Source of the DNA: JAJNBA01 sp963842295
GTDB lineage: Bacteria; Actinomycetota; UBA4738; HRBIN12
DNA: 64,000 bases
Assembly: GCA_963842295.1 (NCBI GenBank)
Contig: CAWJFY010000009.1
Coordinates: forward strand, 558,001 to 622,000
Direction: 5' to 3'
Of the stretch, positions 16,232 through 23,940 are shown one piece after another; the first letter of the stretch is position 1; each line of letters starts with the position of its first letter. The notes beneath the pieces are model-generated. The model worked only from the letters and a program-made list of their open reading frames with translations, was not told where the DNA came from and did no database searches. Both the position numbers and the translations under genes were made by a program.

Positions 16232-17464
16232 TCAGCCCTTGATGACCTCTGCTCCCTTCATCACGAACGGTATGTCCTCCAGCACCGTCACGTCGTCCAG
16301 CGGGTCGCCGTCGACCGCGATCAGGTCCGCGAATCGGCCAGGCTGCAACGACCCGACACGATCCTCCCACCCGAGGAGCTCGGCGGAGACAACGGTCGCG
16401 CTCTGGATCGCCTCCATCGGCGTCTGACCGAAACGCACGTGGAACGCGAGGTTCTTCGCGTTCATCCCGTGGGGATAGATGCCGGAGTCGGTCCCGAAGG
16501 CGATCTTCACGCCGGCCTTCACGGCTTTTGCGAAGTTCTCCCGTTGCGCGTCGTTGGTCATCTCCGTCTTGCGAAGCACCTCGTCCGAGTAGCCGAGCCG
16601 CGGACCTTCCTGGATCATCCAGTCGCCGTCGAACATGTCGGCGACCAGATAGGTGCCCCGTTCGACCATGAGATCGATCGTCTCATCGTCGATCAAGCAC
16701 CCGTGCTCGATCGAGCGGACGCCGGCGCGGATGGCGCGCTTCGCGCCCTCCGCGCCGTGCGCGTGCGCAGCGACGTGCGTTCCTCTCGCCTCGGCTTCCT
16801 CGACCGCCGCTCGGATCTCCTCCTCGGTCAGCTCGGGCCTGCCGGGGTCCGTCCCGGATGTGAGGACGGCACCGGTGGCGAGGACCTTGATGAAATCGGC
16901 GCCGGCCTCGAAGATGCGCCGGACGTTCGCTCGCACCTCGTCGGGCCCGGTGGAGACGCCCACCCGCAGCTCGCTCGGCACGGGTACCTCGGGCGGCAGA
17001 CCCGTGATGTCGCCGCCGCCCCCCGGGCAGGTCACGTAGGCGCCGGCGCACATCATGCGCGGACCGGGGATCCTGCCGTCCTCGATCGCCTCTCGGAGCG
17101 CGAGATCCACGAACGCGTGGAACGTCCCGACATCTCGCACGGTGGTCACGCCTCCGAGCAGGGTGGCGAGGGCGTTCGTCACACCGGTCAGAGCCTCCTG
17201 CGCCGAGGAGCGGTTCACGAGGGAGGCGTAGCCCTGACCATCGTCCATCTCCCCGATCAGGTGCGCGTGGCTGTCGATCAGCCCCGGCAGCACGGTTCGG
17301 GCCGAGAGGTCGATGGTCGGCGTCCCCGAAGGCGCCTCCGAAGCCGGGACCACGCCCTCGATCCGGTCGCCGTCGAGCACGAACGCACGATCCGTCAGCA
17401 CGTCGCCGGCGACGACGTCCACGAGGCGGCCGGCGATCACGATGAGACGGTCGGCCGAAGGCAT
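16232..17464 (-). CDS. metal-dependent amidohydrolase (imidazolonepropionase/prolidase-like)
   Basis: 410 residues, an amidohydrolase with a composite beta-domain and TIM barrel. Metal ligands are visible in GLIDSHAHL, the KVLATGAVL lysine strand, HVAAHAHGAEG, RSIEHGCLID and FGTDSGIYPHG. Relatives hydrolyse cyclic amides, N-acyl compounds or Xaa-Pro dipeptides; the substrate is not defined. TATGCT lies 6 nt before the ATG, indicating a leaderless transcript. There is no signal peptide. It stands as a single gene. Confidence 0.88.
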   Translation of the reverse strand: MPSADRLIVIAGRLVDVVAGDVLTDRAFVLDGDRIEGVVPASEAPSGTPTIDLSARTVLPGLIDSHAHLIGEMDDGQGYASLVNRSSAQEALTGVTNALATLLGGVTTVRDVGTFHAFVDLALREAIEDGRIPGPRMMCAGAYVTCPGGGGDITGLPPEVPVPSELRVGVSTGPDEVRANVRRIFEAGADFIKVLATGAVLTSGTDPGRPELTEEEIRAAVEEAEARGTHVAAHAHGAEGAKRAIRAGVRSIEHGCLIDDETIDLMVERGTYLVADMFDGDWMIQEGPRLGYSDEVLRKTEMTNDAQRENFAKAVKAGVKIAFGTDSGIYPHGMNAKNLAFHVRFGQTPMEAIQSATVVSAELLGWEDRVGSLQPGRFADLIAVDGDPLDDVTVLEDIPFVMKGAEVIKG

Positions 17465-17470
17465 CGGCGG

Positions 17471-17476
17471 AGCATA
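17471..17476 (-). promoter_or_regulatory. -10 hexamer, leaderless amidohydrolase promoter
   Basis: TATGCT on the minus strand with 6 nt to the ATG at 17464. Confidence 0.55.
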
Positions 17477-17556
17477 CTCTCAGCCTCCCCCTCGATGCGG
17501 ACGCTACCGACCTTTGGCCGGTACGCCGGTCCTGCAGCGAAACCGATACCTGAAAC

Positions 17557-19107
17557 GTGGTACGACGCAGGCACCGCGTATCGATCGTTGCCGCGGCAGC
17601 CTTGGTGGCCGTGGCCTCGCTCTGCGCGGCCACCGGCGCACCCGCAGCCGCCGCCGAGCCCACATGGTTCGACCTCACCCCAACGGATTCGTTCCCGCAG
17701 GGAGTCGCGGCGGGGCCCGACGGGACGACGTGGGTGGCGAATCGCTTCGCCGCGCAGATAGAGCGCATCGCCCCAGGCGGTTCACAGTCGCCGATCAGCC
17801 TGGGGTCGGGTGCGGACCCGTACGCGATCGTGCTGGGCCCCGACAGGGCGATGTGGTTCACGGAGCACAACGCGAGTCGCATCGGAAGACTTACCGGCGG
17901 CGGGGAACTCTCCGAGTTCTCTCTCCGCGACCTGTCGACGCCGACCGGAATCACGGCCGGTCCCGACGGCGCCCTGTGGTTCGCCCAACGAGGGGTCAGC
18001 GCGATCGGGCGGATCACCCTCGACGGGGAGATCACCGAGTGGCAGACGATCACGCCTCGGGCCGCACCTCTGGGCATCACGACCGGGCCGGACGGGGCCA
18101 TGTGGTTCACCCTGACCGCGGCGAACGCGATCGGGAGGATCACGGTCGACGGCGTCATGACGGAGTTCCCCCTGCCGACCAGCGCACAAGGTCCCCAGTG
18201 GATCACCCTCGGCCCGGATGGCGCCCTCTGGTTCACGGCGAGGGCGGCGAACAACATCGTACGCATGACCGTGGACGGCGGGCTCACCGAGTACGCGGCC
18301 CCGACCCTTGGCGCAGGCGTCAATGGGATCACGGCAGGCCCCGACGGAGCCCTGTGGTTCACGGAGAGCGCCGCCAACGCCGTGGGCCGGATCAGCCTCG
18401 GAGGCCGGATCATCGAGATCCCGCTGGGCGAGGGCTCGTCGCCGACCGGTATCGCGACAGGGCCGGACGGGGCGATCTGGTTCAGCGCGCCCGGTACGAA
18501 CCGAGTGGGGAGGCTGGAGCCGTTCGCTGCGGACGACGTCACCTCGCCGGTCGTGACCATCGTCTCCCCACGCGATGGTTCGGTGCTGACGGAGGGCGAG
18601 CGCATGGTCGCCGACTACGTCTGCTCGGACGAGGCGGGCGGCTCCGGGCTCGCGACGTGCGAGGGGCCGGTCGCCGACGGCGCGATCGTCCCGAACGATC
18701 TCGGCTCGCACACGTTCACGGTCACCGGTACCGATATGGAGGGCAACACTGGCCAAGCGACCCACCGGTATGTCGTCTTCGAAGACATCCGTGGACCGAT
18801 CACGAACCACGCCGTCTTCTCGGCCGGACGGGTGATCCCGATCATCCTCGAGCTGGGCGCAAGGCCCCATGGCCCGATGTTCGCGAACGGGTATCCGTTC
18901 GTGCGAGCGGCGAACTGTGAGACCGGGAAGGCTATCGGGCCCGACGCGACCGCCGACGTGCGGACCCACATCAACGGCCCCGGGCACCTGTTGCTCCAGT
19001 GGAGAACCGACGCGGGCTGGGACGGCTCCTGCCGATCGCTCGTCGTCCGATTCGGCCTCGACGGTTGGTCGGGCGCCGATGCCGTGTTCACCCTGCGGTT
19101 CGCATGA
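17557..19107 (+). CDS. secreted seven-bladed beta-propeller (virginiamycin B lyase-like) with Ig-like and PxKF domains
   Basis: 516 residues from a GTG start, with a signal peptide ending in GAPAAAAEP. Seven repeats of about 42 residues follow (about residues 40-320), each with the core GPDGALWFTE ... IGRI, matching the seven-bladed Vgb/NHL-type propeller. Then comes an Ig-like/HYR-type domain (TIVSPRDGSVLTEGE, two Cys) and a C-terminal PxKF-like domain (VIPIILELG; CETG ... GWDGSCRSLVVRF). Such proteins are extracellular and often bind or modify ligands. Lyase activity is not implied, because many Vgb-like proteins lack it. Single gene. Confidence 0.82.
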   Translation: MVRRRHRVSIVAAAALVAVASLCAATGAPAAAAEPTWFDLTPTDSFPQGVAAGPDGTTWVANRFAAQIERIAPGGSQSPISLGSGADPYAIVLGPDRAMWFTEHNASRIGRLTGGGELSEFSLRDLSTPTGITAGPDGALWFAQRGVSAIGRITLDGEITEWQTITPRAAPLGITTGPDGAMWFTLTAANAIGRITVDGVMTEFPLPTSAQGPQWITLGPDGALWFTARAANNIVRMTVDGGLTEYAAPTLGAGVNGITAGPDGALWFTESAANAVGRISLGGRIIEIPLGEGSSPTGIATGPDGAIWFSAPGTNRVGRLEPFAADDVTSPVVTIVSPRDGSVLTEGERMVADYVCSDEAGGSGLATCEGPVADGAIVPNDLGSHTFTVTGTDMEGNTGQATHRYVVFEDIRGPITNHAVFSAGRVIPIILELGARPHGPMFANGYPFVRAANCETGKAIGPDATADVRTHINGPGHLLLQWRTDAGWDGSCRSLVVRFGLDGWSGADAVFTLRFA

Positions 19108-19132
19108 CCGCGTGACGCGACCCCCGAGGTCC

Positions 19133-19897
19133 CTAGCCGCGCGCGACGAGCTGCTCGTCGATCAGGTTCCTCAGCTCGTCACGACCGAACGGCCGTGAAT
19201 GGCCGGCGCAGACGAGCTCCACCCTGAGCTCGCGGAGCCGGGCGAGCGAAGCGACGAATGCGTGCTCATCCTCCGCGTGCAACGGGTCGTCGAGCGCGGC
19301 GGTGTCGCCCGTGAACAGCAGCCCGGCGACGGGGTCCCAGAGCGAGATCGAGCCGGCCGTGTGCCCCGGGACGTGCAGTACCTCGAAGGCGCGATCGCCC
19401 AGGTCCACGATGTCCCCGTCGGTGAGGAGAGCTGTCGGTTCCGTGGTCGGCGTCCGCCAGCCGGACACGTCGAAGTCATCGCGAGGCAGCGCCGTGACCA
19501 CGCGCTCGGGAGGTTCGTAGCCGTACCAGCGGATCTCGTCCTCGAGTCCCGGCCGGAAGTCCGCCCGCATGAGCGCGAGCCCGTCGGGCTCGCGGATCCC
19601 ATCGGCGTCTGCCGCGTGGCACCAGCGCTCGTCGAAAGCGTGCAGCCCGCCGATGTGGTCGAAGTGGTCGTGGGTGGCGACGGCCACAGCCGGCCGACCA
19701 CCCACGAGCTGCTGGAGTTCTGCGCGCAGATCGCCGATCCCATTCCCGGTATCCACGACGAGGTCCCTATCGCGACCTCGCACGTGCCACACGTTCGACT
19801 CGAAGAACGGGTCGAGGTGATCCTCCACGAGCAGGACGACGTCATCGGTGACCCGCTCTGCACGGAACCATCGTTCGGCAACCGCGAGATCGTTCAT
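19133..19897 (-). CDS. metallo-beta-lactamase fold hydrolase
   Basis: 254 residues. The zinc motif HDHFDH is at residues 76-81, followed by downstream metal ligands in VPGHTAGS, FTGDTAALD and the terminal AGHSRPF. The family covers glyoxalase II, lactonases and related hydrolases; this one has the compact form of a soluble hydrolase. The ATG at 19897 overlaps the stop of the LysA-like gene (ATGA), so the enzymes are translationally coupled and may act in sequence. An in-frame ATG at 19942 would lie inside the upstream gene and is less likely. Confidence 0.86.
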   Translation of the reverse strand: MNDLAVAERWFRAERVTDDVVLLVEDHLDPFFESNVWHVRGRDRDLVVDTGNGIGDLRAELQQLVGGRPAVAVATHDHFDHIGGLHAFDERWCHAADADGIREPDGLALMRADFRPGLEDEIRWYGYEPPERVVTALPRDDFDVSGWRTPTTEPTALLTDGDIVDLGDRAFEVLHVPGHTAGSISLWDPVAGLLFTGDTAALDDPLHAEDEHAFVASLARLRELRVELVCAGHSRPFGRDELRNLIDEQLVARG

Positions 19898-21141
19898 GTC
19901 CGGTCGGTGAAGAAGACGGATGACGGCTCGGGACGAAGGCAATGGACCGAGACCATCGACGCGTTGTACGAGCCCACGTTCGGGATCGCGACGATGTCTC
20001 CCTCCTCGACCCTCGGCATCGGGTGGTCCTCGGCGAAGAGATCGTTCCCCTCGTTGATATGACCCGCCACCGTGACATCCTCGACAGGCTCGGCGTCAGC
20101 CGCACGGCACAGGATCGGTTGGAACGGGATCTTGTACACGAAGTGCTCGTTGATCACGTTCCAGCCGGTGTCCAGGCCGACGAACGTGGTCCCGTCGCGA
20201 TCCTCGACGCTGACCACCCCGGCCAGATGCACCGCGCACTCCTTCGCGAGGAACTCGCCGGGCTCGGTCCCCACCACGACGTCGAGTGGTCCGAGATGCC
20301 GGGCGAGGACGGCCGCCCAGGCGTCGAGGTCGAGCGGCCGGTCGCCGGGCCGGAAGGGCACGCCAAGACCCCCTCCCGTGTTGACCTCGACGATCGAACA
20401 GCCGGCCTCCATCAGCATCCTGGTCGCAGCTGCCACGCGTCGCATCGTCTCGTCGACGACCGGCAACGCGTCGGTGAGGTACAGGTAGCCCGCATGCACG
20501 TGCACCGTGTCGATCACGAGCTGGTACTTGCGGGCGATGTCGAGGGCCCCGTCGAGCTGTTCCGGATAGATCCCGAACTTCGTGGGACGCTCCCCTGCGT
20601 AGGACTGACCCCCGCCTGAGAAGGCGGCCCCGATCCGGGGGTTGATGCGGATGCCGACCATCGACCCCGGGGCGCGCCTCCCGACCCTGTCGAGCTGCGT
20701 CAGGAGATCTACGTTCAGATGCACGCCGGCATCGAGAACAGCATCCAGGTCGCGCGCGGACAGGTTCGTCCCGGTGTAGCTGATCTCCGAGGGCTCCCAC
20801 CCGTGGTCGAGCGCCCAACGGAGCTCGCCCGGGGAGCACACGTCCATCCCGACGCTCTCGCGGGTTCCGGGCGTCCCCAGCGATCGGAGGGAAGCGAGGA
20901 AGGCCGGCTCCCGCTGTGCCTTCAGAGCGAACCGGACCCTGTGCCGGAGCCCCGCTCGTTCGAGCGCACCCTGCAGCGATCGAGCCTGCTCCTCGACCCG
21001 GACCAGGTCGTGCACATACAGGGGAGTCCCGTGCTCGCGAGCGATCGCCTCGGCGTCGCGGCCGGCGATCGCCAGGCGGCCGGCCCGGACTTCCAGGCCG
21101 GGCCGGACCCACCACGTCAACTGGGATGCGGTGCGCTCCAT
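19894..21141 (-). CDS. diaminopimelate decarboxylase-like PLP enzyme (fold type III) without the active-site cysteine
   Basis: 415 residues with a fold-III alanine-racemase-like barrel. PLP lysine is K74 in RFALKAQREP; GxGS-like elements are seen in EVNTGGGLGVPF and the phosphate/cofactor Glu-Pro-Gly in GTEPGEFLAKE. In classical DAP decarboxylase a C-terminal Cys in GPxCESxD completes the partner active site. Here the segment is VAGHINEGNDLF, with Asn at that position, and the HIN replaces GPL. The substrate may therefore differ from meso-diaminopimelate, perhaps another amino acid or a carboxylated amine. It is coupled to an MBL hydrolase. Confidence 0.82.
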   Translation of the reverse strand: MERTASQLTWWVRPGLEVRAGRLAIAGRDAEAIAREHGTPLYVHDLVRVEEQARSLQGALERAGLRHRVRFALKAQREPAFLASLRSLGTPGTRESVGMDVCSPGELRWALDHGWEPSEISYTGTNLSARDLDAVLDAGVHLNVDLLTQLDRVGRRAPGSMVGIRINPRIGAAFSGGGQSYAGERPTKFGIYPEQLDGALDIARKYQLVIDTVHVHAGYLYLTDALPVVDETMRRVAAATRMLMEAGCSIVEVNTGGGLGVPFRPGDRPLDLDAWAAVLARHLGPLDVVVGTEPGEFLAKECAVHLAGVVSVEDRDGTTFVGLDTGWNVINEHFVYKIPFQPILCRAADAEPVEDVTVAGHINEGNDLFAEDHPMPRVEEGDIVAIPNVGSYNASMVSVHCLRPEPSSVFFTDRT

Positions 21142-21151
21142 GCGGGCGGGA

Positions 21152-21157
21152 AGGCTA
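21152..21157 (-). promoter_or_regulatory. candidate -10 hexamer for the LysA-like gene
   Basis: TAGCCT on the minus strand, 10 nt before the ATG at 21141. Confidence 0.4.
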
Positions 21158-21182
21158 CCCGCACGCCGGCGAACTCACATCG

Positions 21183-21683
21183 TCAGACCGTTTCCGGTGC
21201 CGGGGTGTCCGTGTCCTCGAGGCCCGCCTCGCGCCGGCCGACCAGGAGGACCGATGCCGTCGTCGCGAGGATCCCGCTCACGAATGAGATTCCGAGGCCG
21301 ATGGCAACGGTCGCCTGGAACTCCGTCGTCCCCTCGGCGCCCGGCAGGAACGGGGAAGGACCGATCGCCTCCGCCACGCGCGTGAAGCCGATCGCCGAGG
21401 CGAGCAGCAGCACGACACTGGAGATCACCATCAGAAGGGCGGTGATTCGCCGGATCGCCGGATCGGAAAGCAGGATGTACGCGCAGCCGAACATCAGCGC
21501 TCCGAGACCGCCGGCGAGCGCGACCGCCCCCGTCGTGTCCCACGTCCCGTCCACGTAGACCGTGATCACGCCGCCGTTGACCGGATACGAGTAGCTGAAC
21601 CATTTCGCATAGACACCGACGAAGCCGATCAGCCCTGCGACAGCCGTGACGACAGCTAGGAAGTTGATGCGGTCAGAGCGCAT
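21183..21683 (-). CDS. four-helix membrane protein of unknown function
   Basis: 166 residues with four hydrophobic helices: FLAVVTAVAGLIGFVGVYA near the N-terminus, AVALAGGLGALMFGCAYILL, ITALLMVISSVVLLLASAI and VAIGLGISFVSGILATTASV. A short polar loop with WFSYSYPVNGG faces the outside, and the C-terminal tail is acidic. AGGAGGG precedes the ATG. No family is recognised. It stands alone between the LysA-like gene and the tRNA. Confidence 0.6.
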   Translation of the reverse strand: MRSDRINFLAVVTAVAGLIGFVGVYAKWFSYSYPVNGGVITVYVDGTWDTTGAVALAGGLGALMFGCAYILLSDPAIRRITALLMVISSVVLLLASAIGFTRVAEAIGPSPFLPGAEGTTEFQATVAIGLGISFVSGILATTASVLLVGRREAGLEDTDTPAPETV

Positions 21684-21847
21684 GAAGGACCCTCCTCTTG
21701 GGGGCGTTGCATCCGCTATCGGCTCCGGACGTGCCGATTCTTGACTGCCTCGACCTCCGGTTCAACGACCCGCTGGCGGACATCCGTTCCTTCCACCCGC
21801 CGGACGCTGCCTGCTTGAAGATCCCCTTCCCACCTGCGGGCTTCTCG

Positions 21848-21921
21848 TGGAGGTGAGGGGATTTGAACCCCTGGCCTCTGCCGTGCGAAGGCAGCGCTCT
21901 ACCGGGCTGAGCTACACCCCC
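21848..21921 (-). tRNA. tRNA-Ala (anticodon CGC)
   Basis: 74 nt on the minus strand. The acceptor GGGGGTG pairs with CACCTCC (one G-T pair), and the D arm is GTAGCTCAG...GAGC. The anticodon stem CTGCC/GGCAG encloses loop TTCGCAC with anticodon CGC, and the T arm is AGGGGTTCAAATCCCCT. The discriminator base is A. The 3' CCA is not encoded. CGC reads the GCG alanine codon, frequent in this GC-rich genome. Confidence 0.93.
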
Positions 21922-21970
21922 GGAACACCGCGCAGCGTAACAGAGCGGTTTCGGCCGCCGAGAACCTGGA

Positions 21971-22606
21971 CTAGGAGTTTCCGCGAAGATCGGCGGCGTG
22001 ACGGTCGAGGGCGTCACGGAGGTCCTTCTGCACCGCCGAGATCGACAGATCGCCCCGCGTCTTCTCGATCAACGACCGGGACACATCGGTTGCGCGTCGC
22101 AGGTTCATCGTGATCGCGTCCGGATAATCCATCGTCACGAGGACGCCGTACATCTCCTCCATCGCCTCCAGAAGGCGTTCGGCCTGCGCCACCTCGCCAC
22201 CCCTCAGCAGATCCAGGAGCCGGCGACGCCCTTCGCCGATCGCGTCGGACATCCCTCCCAGGTAGGCGGCGTCCTCCACGTCGAGCTCCGTCGGACCCGG
22301 CAGGTCGGCGCCGGTGACCAGCGCGAGCGTCATGTTGGCCTCTGCGAACTCCTTCTGTGCGTCCTGCAGGTAGCCCGCATGTCTGATGTCCGCGTGCTCC
22401 TCGACCGCGGCGAGCCCTTCATCCAGAGCGGCGCGAGACTCGGCGATGAGTGTCTTCGCGGTCTCGAACTCGAACCGGTGGATCGCTCGGATCGCATTGG
22501 CACTTGCGCGGATCGACCGGCGCGCTGCGGGAAGAGCGAGCTCGCGAGCTGCGTTCTTCGCGTCGAGACGGGCTTGGATGGAGCGGGCCAGTTCGGAGAG
22601 GTCCAC
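21971..22606 (-). CDS. translin family protein
   Basis: 211 residues from a GTG start 8 nt after the preceding stop. It is all helical, with the translin pattern: a first helix (ELARSIQARLDAKNAARE), then RSIRASANAIRAIHRFEFETAKTLI, the aspartate/glutamate-bearing EFAEANMTLALVTG and GGMSDAIGEGRRRLLDLLRGG. Translins are nucleic-acid-binding octamer formers; the TRAX branch has RNase activity through acidic residues. Bacterial members are little studied. It is downstream of a small membrane protein gene and ends near tRNA-Ala. RNA binding is inferred from family only. Confidence 0.75.
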   Translation of the reverse strand: MDLSELARSIQARLDAKNAARELALPAARRSIRASANAIRAIHRFEFETAKTLIAESRAALDEGLAAVEEHADIRHAGYLQDAQKEFAEANMTLALVTGADLPGPTELDVEDAAYLGGMSDAIGEGRRRLLDLLRGGEVAQAERLLEAMEEMYGVLVTMDYPDAITMNLRRATDVSRSLIEKTRGDLSISAVQKDLRDALDRHAADLRGNS

Positions 22607-22614
22607 GACGGAGC

Positions 22615-23190
22615 TCAGCCGGTGAAGTCGGAGGCGGGCCGGACCACCACGTGCACCCGATCGCTCTCCCCGAGACCCTCGAGGCCGTTGAACATCTCGC
22701 GTGCGCGTCCGTTCTGACCCTCGATGACATACCGGGCGGCGAACGCGGCCGCACGGTCGCGCGGAACGCGCGCGTTCCGCGCCACGTCGCTCGGGTCCGC
22801 CATCGTGCGGTGCTTGAGCGAGATCAGCATCCACGCATAGGCTCCGAGCAGGACGGCGAGCGCCACCGTGAGGTTCCAGAAGACGCGGAGCGGGGGCACG
22901 AGTCCCATCAAGAACGTCACGCCGATCGCCTCGATCAGGAAGACCAGGACGCGACGGCGTCGGTCGCGGACCCTCGCCCGGCGCCTCTGAGCGTCGCCGA
23001 TGAAGCGAGCCCCCTTGCGGGGCGTCACGATCCAACGTCCGGTGGTGCCGTTCACTTCCGCGTGCGCCAAGAACTCCATCTTACGTTCGAATTCTTCGAC
23101 CGACGCCGACATCGATCGGCGTCGAGCCGTGAGCGGTAGCAGGAATGCGGCCCACATGATGCCGAGAGCCGCAAGGAGCAGCCAATCCAA
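22615..23190 (-). CDS. membrane protein of unknown function upstream of translin
   Basis: 191 residues if TTG at 23190 is the start, supported by GGAGG 9 nt upstream; a longer GTG form at 23223 is possible. One N-terminal helix (LDWLLLAALGIMWAAFLLPL), a soluble Arg-rich stretch, then two close helices (VLVFLIEAIGVTFLMGLVPPL and LTVALAVLLGAYAWML), and a charged cytosolic tail. This resembles actinobacterial hypothetical proteins found next to cell-division or envelope genes, but I cannot name it. It is cotranscribed with the translin gene. Confidence 0.6.
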   Translation of the reverse strand: MDWLLLAALGIMWAAFLLPLTARRRSMSASVEEFERKMEFLAHAEVNGTTGRWIVTPRKGARFIGDAQRRRARVRDRRRRVLVFLIEAIGVTFLMGLVPPLRVFWNLTVALAVLLGAYAWMLISLKHRTMADPSDVARNARVPRDRAAAFAARYVIEGQNGRAREMFNGLEGLGESDRVHVVVRPASDFTG

Positions 23191-23276
23191 TGCGCCCAGC
23201 CTCCGCTCTGTCGATCCCGGTGCGACACAACATCTAGGCTGGGTTAGCAACGTAGTACCACATGTAGGGGTGTTCA

Positions 23277-23292
23277 ATCACATCGATGTGAT
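23277..23292. promoter_or_regulatory. 16-bp perfect palindrome, candidate operator
   Basis: ATCACATCGATGTGAT is perfectly self-complementary and lies in the 254-bp gap upstream of the minus-strand membrane protein gene at 23190. The rest of the gap (23191-23444) holds no convincing gene. The half sites point the opposite way to a CRP site. Confidence 0.4.
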
Positions 23293-23431
23293 CCGAGGAG
23301 TTTTCTCCAGGTTCCGTCGCTCGGCTGCGCCATGTCGAACGCGCCAAGAAGTTGACCATCCCGGCGCGATCTTCACCGTCGCCGGGACCATAGCCGTTCC
23401 CGATGAAGACCTGGGTCCGAGTCATGAAGCT

Positions 23432-23449
23432 GTTGACACATCGGTCAAC
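23432..23449 (-). terminator. weak hairpin at the end of moaC
   Basis: GTTGAC and GTCAAC form a 6-bp stem with a 6-nt loop across the moaC stop codon. No T-run follows, so termination is uncertain. Confidence 0.3.
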
Positions 23450-23936
23450 GCGGAGGAGCAGAGTAGTCGCCCGACTTGCCCCCGGACTTCGAGAGCAGCC
23501 GCAGGCCGTCGATCCGGGCGGCTCGGTCGAACGCCTTCGCCGTGTCGTACAGACTGAGCGCGGCGACGGCTGCCGCCGTCAACGCCTCCATCTCAACGCC
23601 GGTGCGATCTTTCGCTCGCACACGCGTCCAGACCCGGATCCGGCCACTCGCCTCATCCGGCTCAACTCGCACCTCCGCGCCGGTGACGGCGATCGGATGA
23701 CAGAACGGCAACAGGTCGGGCGTTCGCTTGACGCCCATCAAGCCCGCGACACGTGCTGCTTCGATCGGATCACCTTTCGGCGTCCCGGCCACGAGCTGGG
23801 CACATGCTTCCGGCGTCAACGTGACCACGCACTCGGCCTCCGCCTCGCGATCGGTGATCTCCTTCGTGCCGACTTCCACCATGCGGGCCGAGAGCTCTGC
23901 CTCGAGACGTCCTCGCTCGTAGCCGCCTCCGATCAT
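23445..23936 (-). CDS. moaC: cyclic pyranopterin monophosphate synthase MoaC
   Basis: 163 residues. MoaC turns the GTP-derived 3',8-cyclo intermediate into cyclic pyranopterin monophosphate, the first stable molybdopterin precursor. Signature elements are MVEVGTKEIT, AGLMGVKRTPDLLPFCHPIAVTG, DRTGVEMEALTAAAVAALSLYD and the conserved lysine in DTAKAFDR. GGAGG 8-9 nt before the ATG at 23936, inside the end of moeA, sets the start. It lies 4 nt after moeA in one operon and serves the molybdenum hydroxylase at the window start. Confidence 0.95.
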   Translation of the reverse strand: MIGGGYERGRLEAELSARMVEVGTKEITDREAEAECVVTLTPEACAQLVAGTPKGDPIEAARVAGLMGVKRTPDLLPFCHPIAVTGAEVRVEPDEASGRIRVWTRVRAKDRTGVEMEALTAAAVAALSLYDTAKAFDRAARIDGLRLLSKSGGKSGDYSAPPR

Positions 23937-23940
23937 CGCG

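Noticed and set aside
16683..18605. 640-codon minus-strand frame
   Set aside because: Antisense to the amidohydrolase and propeller genes; its repeated RAPSGPAVIP pattern is only the mirror of the GPDGALW repeats.
19894..21141. Naming this gene lysA
   Set aside because: The active-site Cys motif is missing and lysine genes are absent nearby, so a biosynthetic role is not supported.
23277..23292. CRP/FNR binding site
   Set aside because: Half sites are TCACA-N4-TGTGA, the reverse of the TGTGA-N6-TCACA consensus.
23234..23425. 63-codon minus-strand frame in the 254-bp gap
   Set aside because: No ribosome site, no recognisable pattern, and it runs through the 16-bp palindrome; treated as non-coding.
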